Notes under the pieces: generated by a model
Seen by the model: the letters and a program-made list of their open reading frames with translations, nothing else
Told to the model about the DNA's origin: nothing
Databases searched by the model: none
DNA from: Acidobacteriota bacterium
Lineage (GTDB): Bacteria; Acidobacteriota; Terriglobia; Terriglobales; Acidobacteriaceae
NCBI GenBank assembly: GCA_028873155.1
Contig: JAGWML010000183.1
Span: 1 to 6,167, forward strand
Length of the DNA stretch: 6,167 nucleotides
Reading direction: 5' to 3'
Program-made: the position numbers and the translations under genes
Shown: positions 1-5,654 of the stretch, one piece after another
Layout: each line of letters starts with the position of its first letter
Numbering within the stretch: position 1 is the first letter of the stretch

Positions 1-2
1 GT

Positions 3-518
3 CTCTACAGCCTCGCCTCCATGCTCGTCGGCGAGGGCGAAGACAGCATCCGGCTTGTCGAGTCCGCTGTCGCAGCCGTCGAAATTTCCGCCTGCAACGA
101 TGCCGTGGAGGCCCGTGCCAGCAGTCGCCGCTCGCTTGCCGCGTCTGCGCTCGAACTCCTCGAGCACCGTCACCCCGGCTGCCTCGCGGCACCTGCCGAG
201 TCGTCACCGGTTTCAGGCTGCATCGACGCTGATGACCTCGATGCCGCAGGTGTCTCCGGTCATCAGCTTGAGACGATGATGGCCGGTCCAGATCGCGATC
301 GCGTTCGCGCCTGGCTCAACGGTCTTGCTGTAGGACCTCGCGTCATCTTCGCCCTTCGCGCCGTCGCCGGATTCACATCGCCTGAGGTGGCGCAGCTTCT
401 CACCGCCCACGCAGGGCCGCGCGCAGCCGGCTGGTCGCCCGATTCCGTCCGCGATGTCTTCCGCCAGGGTCTCTGCTCCATCGCCTCCCAGCTCATCCAG
501 GCCTCCACGGCGCGTTAG
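3..518 (+). CDS. Sigma-70-like protein, 5' partial (divergent ECF-type)
   Basis: The frame is open from the window edge (LYSLAS precedes the first ATG at 21) to TAG at 516-518, so the start lies upstream and about 171 residues are visible. The first residues, LYSLASMLVGEGEDSIRLVE, have the look of sigma-70 region 2 of ECF sigma factors, where the L-Y-x-L-A core is followed by an acidic D/E-rich stretch. After a linker rich in Ala, Ser and Asp, the C-terminal part (GPRVIFALRAVAGFTSPEVA, then a helix ending RDVFRQGLCSIASQL) matches the pattern of region 4.2, which reads the -35 element. The turn between the two region-4 helices is longer than usual because of an insertion around AHAGPRAAGWSPD. 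GC-rich third codon positions support real coding. It may be a true alternative sigma factor or a sigma-derived protein that no longer binds DNA. Calls on the family come from pattern only. It is not obviously co-transcribed with the export operon, since a 140-base gap separates them. Confidence 0.6.
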   Translation, partial: LYSLASMLVGEGEDSIRLVESAVAAVEISACNDAVEARASSRRSLAASALELLEHRHPGCLAAPAESSPVSGCIDADDLDAAGVSGHQLETMMAGPDRDRVRAWLNGLAVGPRVIFALRAVAGFTSPEVAQLLTAHAGPRAAGWSPDSVRDVFRQGLCSIASQLIQASTAR

Positions 519-552
519 CTGCCTGGCCTCATCCGCTGTCGATTCTTCTTCG

Positions 553-574
553 GTAAACTACTTGTACGTTTTAC
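553..574. promoter_or_regulatory. Weak inverted repeat upstream of export operon
   Basis: GTAAA (553-557) and TTTAC (570-574) face each other across 12 bases in the short gap before the TolC gene. The spacing and position would suit a dimeric repressor such as a TetR or MarR protein, which often control drug exporters. The half-sites are only 5 bp and AT-rich, so this could be chance. Confidence 0.15.
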
Positions 575-602
575 GAACCCGGCGGCCCTGTTCGGGCATC
601 TG

Positions 603-608
603 TATACT
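603..608 (+). promoter_or_regulatory. Possible -10 element of export operon promoter
   Basis: TATACT differs from the TATAAT consensus at one base and lies about 50 bases before the chosen ATG of the TolC gene. No good -35 hexamer stands 16-18 bases upstream (the bases there read CGGCGG), so the call rests on the -10 box and position alone. An activator or a different sigma factor could compensate. Confidence 0.25.
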
Positions 609-658
609 TGCCAACAACTTTTCGGCAGAGATCCTGCCACGACTCGAAAAGATTCTTG

Positions 659-2083
659 ATGCCATCCAATCACTCAGGAAAATCCGTGCTGGTGCTCTGC
701 GCTTGTATTCTCGCGTCGATGGCCTTGTTCCTTGACGCAGCCACCGCACAGGCGCCGCCGAACCCGCCTTCCGGCCCCACTGCCGCCAGCTTTTCCGGCA
801 GCGTCGCGTCGGGCCAGGCCACCGCTGAGCCCATCCGCCTCTCACTCGATGAAGCCATCCAGCGCGGCCTCAAAAACAACCTCGGCGCGATCCTCAGCGC
901 CACACAGACCGAGCAGGCTCGTGGACAGCGCCTCAGCCAGCTTCAGTCCCTGCTGCCGTCCGTCAGCTTCAACGCGCAGGAAGCTGTCTCGCAGGTCGAC
1001 CTGGCGGCACAGGGCCTGCGCATTCCCGGATTTCCCGTCATTATCGGCCCCTTCGGCTATACCGATCTGCGCGCGTATCTCAATCTCTCTCTGCTCGATC
1101 TCAAGTCGCTGCACGAGTACCTCGCGACCCGGCACAACTTCAACTCCGCTCAGCTCTCCGCACAGGACGCACGCGACATGGTCGTCCTCACCGTCGGCAA
1201 CGCCTACCTGCTGGTTCTCGCGGATCAGGCACGCGTCGCCAGCGTGGATGCACAGGTCGCCACCGCTAAGATCTCCCTCGATCAGGCCGTCGCGCGCCAT
1301 GACGCAGGCACCGCGCCGCGCCTCGACGAGCTCCGCGCCCGCGTCGACTACCAGTCGCTGCAGCAGCAGGACATCGTCAGTAAAAACCAGCTCGAGAAAG
1401 ACCGCCTCGCCTTGGCGCGCACCATCGGCCTGCCGCTCGACCAGCGGTTCAATTTGACTGACACGGTGCCCTACGCTGCCTTTGACCAGATTGACGTCAA
1501 CGCCGCCATCCGCGACGCCCACGCCAATCGAAAAGATCTCGCTGCTCTCGTTGAGCAGACCGCCGCCGCACAGGAGCAGCGCAAAGCAGCAACCGCCGAG
1601 CGTCTGCCCACCGTGAAATTCGCCGGCGACTACGGCGACATCGGCGTCAACGTTCTTCACTCGCATGGCACCGGCGACGCATCCGGCACGCTCAGCGTTC
1701 CGCTCTTCAAGGAGTTTGGTCTGCGCGGCGATGCGCAGGTGGCTCAGGCGCAACTCGACACCAGCAAAGCGCAGCTCAGCGATGCCAATGCACAGGTCGA
1801 TGCCGACGTCCGTGACGCACTGCTCGACATCGCTTCCGCGCAGCAGCAGGTTGAGGTCGCCCGCTCCAGCGTCGATCTTTCCTCGCAGGAGCTGAGCGAC
1901 GCCCAGCAGCGCTATGCCAGCGGCGTCAGCGACAACCTGCCCGTCAGTCAGGCTGAGCAGTCCGTCGCCCAGGCAAACGATCAGTACGTGGCCAGCCTCT
2001 ACCGACACAACATTGCAAAACTCAACCTTGCGCGCGCTATCGGAGCCGCGCAGGATTACAAGAAGTATCTGGGAGGAAAGTAG
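659..2083 (+). CDS. TolC-family outer-membrane efflux protein
   Basis: This gene encodes a 474-residue outer-membrane channel that would form a trimeric beta-barrel with a long periplasmic helical tunnel, the exit duct of a tripartite pump. The ATG at 659 is preferred to the in-frame TTG at 608 because it gives a clean signal peptide: Lys8, a hydrophobic core at about residues 10-25, and a cleavage site after A-Q-A at about residue 32. Two OEP-type halves follow, as in TolC. The first opens with LSLDEAIQRGLKNNL (61-75), typical of the family; the second begins near residue 279 (DVNAAIRDAHANRKDL). Long Ala/Gln/Asp-rich helices with heptad character fill both halves (for example QVEVARSSVDLSSQELSDAQ), and the length is normal for the family. 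No strong Shine-Dalgarno site precedes the ATG; only an A/G-rich AAAAGA is seen. The adaptor gene follows after two bases. The substrate cannot be told from the channel; drug or secondary-metabolite export is the usual role. Confidence 0.9.
   Translation: MPSNHSGKSVLVLCACILASMALFLDAATAQAPPNPPSGPTAASFSGSVASGQATAEPIRLSLDEAIQRGLKNNLGAILSATQTEQARGQRLSQLQSLLPSVSFNAQEAVSQVDLAAQGLRIPGFPVIIGPFGYTDLRAYLNLSLLDLKSLHEYLATRHNFNSAQLSAQDARDMVVLTVGNAYLLVLADQARVASVDAQVATAKISLDQAVARHDAGTAPRLDELRARVDYQSLQQQDIVSKNQLEKDRLALARTIGLPLDQRFNLTDTVPYAAFDQIDVNAAIRDAHANRKDLAALVEQTAAAQEQRKAATAERLPTVKFAGDYGDIGVNVLHSHGTGDASGTLSVPLFKEFGLRGDAQVAQAQLDTSKAQLSDANAQVDADVRDALLDIASAQQQVEVARSSVDLSSQELSDAQQRYASGVSDNLPVSQAEQSVAQANDQYVASLYRHNIAKLNLARAIGAAQDYKKYLGGK
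2071..2077 (+). promoter_or_regulatory. Ribosome binding site that fixes the GTG start of the adaptor gene
   Basis: GGGAGGA lies 8 bases before GTG at 2086, inside the last codons of the TolC gene. Its strength and ideal spacing support the GTG start and suggest tight translational linkage of the two genes. Confidence 0.75.
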
Positions 2084-2085
2084 AC

Positions 2086-3315
2086 GTGGCGGAATCAAAC
2101 CCAACAGCAGTCCAACCCGCGCCCGATGACACAACCGAGCTGACCCCGCCGAAGTCGAGGCGCAAGGGCATCATCCTCGTCGTCCTGGTCATCCTCGCGC
2201 TGGTTGCCGCCGGGCTCTGGTGGCGCTCCACCTTCTATGAAGACACCGACGACGCCCAGATCAACGGCCATCTTTTGCAAATCAGCGCGCGCATCGCCGG
2301 TCAGGTCGCCAAGGTCGATGTCGAAGAGAACCAGGTGGTCAAAGCCGGTGACACCATCGCCGAGCTCGACCCCCGCGACTTCCAGGTTGCCGTGGACAAC
2401 GCGAGGGCGGCTCTCGCCAGCGCCGAGGCCAACGCCGCCGCCGCACAGGTCGCCGTTCCCATCACCACTATCAACACGGGCAGCAATCTCAGCTCCGCCA
2501 ACGCCGACGTTACCGGCGCACACGCCGCCGTCTCTCAGGCCGAGCAGCAGTTGCAGGCCGCGCAGGCGCGCGTCGCCCAGGCTCAGGCCAACGACACCAA
2601 GGCCCAGTCGGACCTGGCGCGCTACAAGCCCCTCGTCGAAAAAGACGTCATCAGCAAGCAGCAATATGACGCCGCCGTGGCCGCAGCCGACTCCGCCAAA
2701 GCCGCCATGGCCGATGCCCAGGCCAGCCAGCAGGCTGCCAGCGATGCCGTCCGCGTCGCCCGTGAGCGCGAGCGCCAGTCCGCTGCCCAGCTCAAATATG
2801 CGCAGACAGGCCCGCAGCAGGTTGCAGCCCAGAATGCGCGCGCCCGCCAGGCGCTGGCCCAGGTTGCGCAAGCCAGGGCCCAGCTTGAACAGGCCCAGCT
2901 CAACCTCAGCTATACCAGGATCACCGCTCCCGTCGCGGGCATTGTCACCCGCAAGAGCGTCGAGCTCAATCAGAACGTCTCCGTCGGCCAGAACCTCATG
3001 ACCCTCGTTTCCCTGGAGGATCTCTGGGTGATCGCCAACTTCAAGGAGACGCAGTTGCGCCACATGACCGCCGGGCAGTCCGTCCAGATTCACGTCGATG
3101 CCACCGGCAAGGACTACAAGGGTGCTGTCACGCAGATCGGCGGGGCCACCGGCTCCGTGCTCTCGCTCTTCCCGCCAGAGAATGCCACCGGCAACTACGT
3201 CAAAGTCGTCCAGCGTGTCCCGGTCCGTATCGACTTCACAGACCTCAAGGACGAGGATTCCGTCCACGTTCTGCGTCCCGGGCTCTCCGTCGAGCCCACC
3301 GTGCGCGTCAAATAA
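2086..3315 (+). CDS. EmrA/HlyD-family membrane-fusion protein (efflux adaptor)
   Basis: This is a 409-residue periplasmic adaptor anchored in the inner membrane. It bridges an inner-membrane transporter and the TolC channel encoded just upstream. A cytoplasmic tail with SRRK at 24-27 precedes one membrane helix at about 28-45 (GIILVVLVILALVAAGLWW). The D-T-D-D-A-Q-I-N-G motif at 53-61 is typical of EmrA-type adaptors. The first half of the lipoyl-like domain is at about 65-100 (RIAGQVAKVDVEENQVVKAG), and the second at about 278-310 (RITAPVAGIVTRKSVELNQN). Between them lies a very long Ala/Gln-rich coiled-coil hairpin (about 102-275). A beta-barrel domain follows, with NFKETQL (318-324) and the family signature around GSVLSLFPPENATGN (356-370) leading into VKVVQRVPVRI. 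EmrA partners are normally DHA2-family MFS transporters (EmrB), but none follows here. Start choice is GTG at 2086, supported by the strong ribosome binding site. An ABC-linked HlyD role is less likely given the EmrA-like signatures. Confidence 0.93.
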   Translation: MAESNPTAVQPAPDDTTELTPPKSRRKGIILVVLVILALVAAGLWWRSTFYEDTDDAQINGHLLQISARIAGQVAKVDVEENQVVKAGDTIAELDPRDFQVAVDNARAALASAEANAAAAQVAVPITTINTGSNLSSANADVTGAHAAVSQAEQQLQAAQARVAQAQANDTKAQSDLARYKPLVEKDVISKQQYDAAVAAADSAKAAMADAQASQQAASDAVRVARERERQSAAQLKYAQTGPQQVAAQNARARQALAQVAQARAQLEQAQLNLSYTRITAPVAGIVTRKSVELNQNVSVGQNLMTLVSLEDLWVIANFKETQLRHMTAGQSVQIHVDATGKDYKGAVTQIGGATGSVLSLFPPENATGNYVKVVQRVPVRIDFTDLKDEDSVHVLRPGLSVEPTVRVK

Positions 3316-3371
3316 AAACGCGGCAAAGTTGAACATCTCTTCATTTTTGTGTGACTTAAGTGTTGCTCCAC

Positions 3372-3408
3372 TGGCCGGACTTTTTGTGAGAGTCCGGCCA
3401 TACTTTTT
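3372..3408 (+). terminator. Rho-independent terminator of the export operon
   Basis: TGGCCGGACT (3372-3381) and AGTCCGGCCA (3391-3400) form a perfect 10-bp stem with a 9-base loop, followed by TAC and a run of five T (3404-3408). It lies 57 bases after the adaptor's stop codon and should end the two-gene transcript. Confidence 0.8.
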
Positions 3409-3439
3409 GCCGGATTCCGCGTCTTAATGCTTGATCGGA

Positions 3440-3469
3440 TTGCGGAAAAGATTTCCCACATCCTATATT
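3440..3469 (+). promoter_or_regulatory. Candidate sigma-70 promoter
   Basis: TTGCGG (3440-3445) and TATATT (3464-3469) are separated by 18 bases. The first matches TTGACA at four of six positions and the second matches TATAAT at five of six. It lies after the export operon terminator and points toward the lipoprotein gene, whose start is more than 500 bases away. It may serve that gene through a long leader, or a small untranslated RNA. Confidence 0.3.
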
Positions 3470-3721
3470 TTTCATCCGCCTCCGGTCCCTTATTCCAGAG
3501 AGAGAGTCTGGATCCAGCCGCATCGGCTTCCTGAACCTCCTGCCAATTTGCTTTGTCCTGCTGTTTTGCCTTGGACTTGAAGAGGAGTCACGTGCCGCTT
3601 GAAGGTTCCATGAGCGTCGCACTCGCTCTGCTGTGCCCGCATTCCAGTGCCTTCTTCAGCCGCGGTCGCACGTTCGCGCAACCGACGCGCCTGATTCCAA
3701 GGCCGCGCTGTCATGCGCAGT

Positions 3722-3735
3722 GTCCTGGCCAGGAC
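3722..3735. repeat. 14-bp perfect palindrome
   Basis: GTCCTGGCCAGGAC reads the same on both strands. It stands about 250 bases before the lipoprotein gene. It could be a dimeric regulator site, but it has no partner copy in the window and no clear promoter beside it. Confidence 0.35.
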
Positions 3736-3973
3736 TCGACTTCGGCATTTCCCGGGTGGCTTCTGCAACTTTCTGGTGATACCCAACGCATTTTTCAAGA
3801 GTGCATCGTCAACAAAAGGGGCATAAAAGTTAAAAACTGCCTCGCGAACGCATCGAATTACATGTACGACTCTTAGTTTCCATATCGATCCGCCGCAGCT
3901 GCCTTGCGCGACTGATCCAATCAATTCACCCGGACCACCCCGTTCCAAGGTTTCGGTTCCGGCAGAAACTCTC

Positions 3974-3979
3974 GGAGGA
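3974..3979 (+). promoter_or_regulatory. Ribosome binding site of the lipoprotein gene
   Basis: GGAGGA ends 7 bases before ATG at 3987, close to ideal spacing, and fixes the start of the lipoprotein gene. Confidence 0.75.
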
Positions 3980-3986
3980 ATCAATC

Positions 3987-5417
3987 ATGAAGTTGGACCC
4001 ATCTTTGCAACTCTCCGCACTCGGCGCCGCAGGCCTCGCCGGAATCCTTTTCCTGTCTGGCTGCAACTCCATGACCAACGCGGCCGGCACCACTGCGTCG
4101 AAGACGGGCGCCGCCCCCATGGTTGTCACCGTCAGTGACGCTCCGCTGGGCAACATTCTGTCCGCCAAGGTCACCATCTCGGCCGTGTCCGTTTCCGCCA
4201 CCGGCGGAACGCCCGTCAGCGTGCTCTCACAGCCTGAGACAGTCGAGCTTTCCGGCCTCGGCTCCCTGCGAGAACCCATCGAGCTCTCCAGCCTTGCGCC
4301 CGGCACCTACAACTCCGTGACCGTCACGGTCTCTGCCGCGCAGGTCACTTATCTCGATCCCACCACCGGCCAGCCCGTCACGGCAACCGCGACCCTCAGC
4401 TCGCCCACCGTGACCGTGGCGCTCAATCCGGCGCTTAGCTTTACCACCACCAGTGAGGTCGATCTCCACCTCGCCTTCAGCCTCGCCCAGTCCTTCTCGA
4501 TCTCCGGTACCACGGTTACCTTCACTCCGGCTATCAGCACCTCCGCCGCTCAGGTCGAGAATGAAAATAACAACGACCGCGAAGTCGAAGTTACAGGCAT
4601 GGTCGTCGCCATCAGCAGCACCAGCATCACCGTGCAGTCGGGCGACTCCGGCAAGCAATTCACCTTCGCAATCGGCAGTTCTACCCAGTTCCCGAACGGC
4701 GTAACTCTGGCCTCCATTGCCCAGAACTCCATCGTTCAGGTCAAGGGCCAGACGCAGACTGACGGCACGCTCCTCGCGCTCTCCATCACGCCGCTGGCAG
4801 CCGGCATGGGCTCCAGCCAGGAAGATGGCGCCAAGGGCATCGTCGTAACCGTGTCGCGTGACAGCACCGGCAACCTCACCGGCTTCACCATGGTCCCGCA
4901 GGAAGACTTCGGCTCCATGATGCCCTCCGGCATGACCCTCAACGTGCTCGTCGCCTCTTCGACCACCTACGGCATCAATGAGGATGCAGCCCAGCTCGGC
5001 CTCAGCGCCTCCATGTTCAACTCTGCCGAGGTCTTCCCCGGTCAGGCGGTCATGGTTGGCGGTGCAATGGACTCCAGCGGCAACCTCGACGCCACGCAGA
5101 TTAACCTTGGCGGAGAGAACGTTGCAGGTGTCCTCGCCACGGCCCCGCAGGCCTCCGGCTCCAATCTCGACTTTGCCCTCACCCTCCCCGTGCCGTCCTT
5201 CCTTAGTACCTATGAGAAGCTCGTCACGCTCAACGCCGTTGCCGGCCCCAATACTCAATACGGCGATAGCTTCACAGCTTCAAGCTTCGCCTCGCTGGCT
5301 GCGAACACAGCCATCCAGGTGCACGGCTACCTCCTCGTCGACAAGAGCGGCAATTACCTGCTCTACGCCGCTGAGATAGCCCAGCCGGAAACCCCTGAAA
5401 CTCCGGAAGGCAACTGA
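3987..5417 (+). CDS. DUF4382/DUF5666-type lipoprotein
   Basis: The product is a 476-residue predicted lipoprotein. A signal peptide with a Gly/Ala/Leu-rich core (about 9-24) ends in the lipobox L-S-G-C with lipidated Cys26. A Thr/Ser/Ala-rich linker follows. Residues about 45-183 look like a DUF4382 domain: they open with MVVTVSDAPLGNILSAKVTI, and the phrase LAPGTYNSVTVTVSAAQV (103-120) is the typical 'PG-x-Y' strand pair of that family. Three beta-rich segments then resemble DUF5666 modules: about 199-268 (starts EVEVTGMVVAISSTSITVQS), about 282-374 (starts AKGIVVTVSRDSTGNLTGF) and about 378-465 (starts NVAGVLATAPQ). Each ends in a 'V-x-G…G-x-L-x-A-x-x-I' pattern. The tail is Pro/Glu-rich. 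These families have no known biochemical activity; a surface or periplasmic binding role is a guess. The gene stands alone, with a good ribosome binding site and hairpins after the stop. Lipoprotein status is firm, domain names moderately so. Confidence 0.85.
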   Translation: MKLDPSLQLSALGAAGLAGILFLSGCNSMTNAAGTTASKTGAAPMVVTVSDAPLGNILSAKVTISAVSVSATGGTPVSVLSQPETVELSGLGSLREPIELSSLAPGTYNSVTVTVSAAQVTYLDPTTGQPVTATATLSSPTVTVALNPALSFTTTSEVDLHLAFSLAQSFSISGTTVTFTPAISTSAAQVENENNNDREVEVTGMVVAISSTSITVQSGDSGKQFTFAIGSSTQFPNGVTLASIAQNSIVQVKGQTQTDGTLLALSITPLAAGMGSSQEDGAKGIVVTVSRDSTGNLTGFTMVPQEDFGSMMPSGMTLNVLVASSTTYGINEDAAQLGLSASMFNSAEVFPGQAVMVGGAMDSSGNLDATQINLGGENVAGVLATAPQASGSNLDFALTLPVPSFLSTYEKLVTLNAVAGPNTQYGDSFTASSFASLAANTAIQVHGYLLVDKSGNYLLYAAEIAQPETPETPEGN

Positions 5418-5445
5418 CCCTAACCCGCACCAACCTCGCAGTCAA

Positions 5446-5476
5446 TGCGTGGCGCTCCTCCCCGGAGCGCCACGCA
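5446..5476. terminator. Strong GC hairpin after the lipoprotein gene
   Basis: A perfect 13-bp stem (5446-5458 pairing with 5464-5476) encloses a 5-base loop, TCCCC, starting 28 bases after the lipoprotein stop codon. No T-tract follows (CCCCACAG instead), so it may act as a 3'-end stabiliser or a non-canonical terminator, not a classic intrinsic one. Confidence 0.5.
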
Positions 5477-5514
5477 CCCCACAGCTTTCTGGCCCAGCGA
5501 ACCGCTTCTATCCC

Positions 5515-5538
5515 TGCATCGGATGTCCGTGCATTTTT
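5515..5538 (+). terminator. Possible weak intrinsic terminator
   Basis: TGCA (5515-5518) pairs with TGCA (5530-5533) and CGG (5520-5522) with CCG (5527-5529), with one bulged T and an ATGT loop. Five T follow directly (5534-5538). The stem is short, but the T-run is in the right place, and it may complete termination after the stronger hairpin upstream. Confidence 0.3.
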
Positions 5539-5654
5539 AGTTGTGCTGTGTTAATCCATCGAGCCCAGCCTGCAAGTCAGCGAGTGACTCGGCGATTTCG
5601 CATGAAGGGAGATTCAGCATAATCCTCACAGTCAGAAACGGTAGACTGGTACGC

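Larger units (their letters stand above)
3409..3986. other. Gene-poor intergenic stretch
   Basis: About 580 bases after the terminator show no credible protein gene. Composition falls to about 40-42% GC in rows such as 3421-3480 and 3781-3840, against over 70% in parts of the adaptor gene. Open frames on both strands give Arg/Pro/Cys/Ser-rich products without family features. A promoter-like pair, a 14-bp palindrome and a ribosome binding site at the far end are listed separately. No tRNA-like or obvious RNA-gene fold was recognised by eye. It may be a long leader for the lipoprotein gene, hold a small RNA, or be decayed sequence. Confidence 0.5.

Noticed and set aside
608..658. TTG at 608 as the start of the TolC gene
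   Set aside because: It would put 17 mostly polar residues before the signal peptide, has no ribosome binding site, and overlaps the candidate -10 box; ATG at 659 gives a normal signal peptide.
842..2134. 430-codon open frame on the minus strand opposite the TolC gene
   Set aside because: It is an antisense shadow of GC-biased codons; the product is a low-complexity Leu/Val/Gly/Asp-rich chain, while the + strand frame has a signal peptide and OEP features.
2095..3336. 413-codon open frame on the minus strand opposite the adaptor gene
   Set aside because: The product is extremely Gly/Leu/Asp-rich without domains and mirrors the Ala/Gln-rich coiled coil on the + strand, which clearly encodes an EmrA-type adaptor.
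3495..3517. Short dyads around an AGAGAGAG tract (CCAGA/TCTGG and CTGGATCCAG)
   Set aside because: Stems of 5 bp and a 10-bp palindrome are expected by chance at this length, and they have no link to a promoter or gene end.
3592..3876. Small + strand frame with GTG behind an AGGAG motif (94 codons)
   Set aside because: The AGGAG lies only 4 bases from the GTG, and the product is a Cys/Pro/Arg/Ser mixture with no family features or coding-like third-position bias. The candidate promoter at 3440-3469 makes it worth recording, but not calling.
3490..3984. 164-codon open frame on the minus strand in the intergenic gap
   Set aside because: The product has no recognisable domain and an irregular Arg/Ser/Gly-rich composition, its start overlaps the ribosome binding site of the lipoprotein gene, and no ribosome binding site was seen for it.
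4227..5258. 343-codon open frame on the minus strand opposite the lipoprotein gene
   Set aside because: It is Gly/Glu/Arg-rich with no family pattern; the opposite strand carries a lipobox, a good ribosome binding site and recognisable domains.
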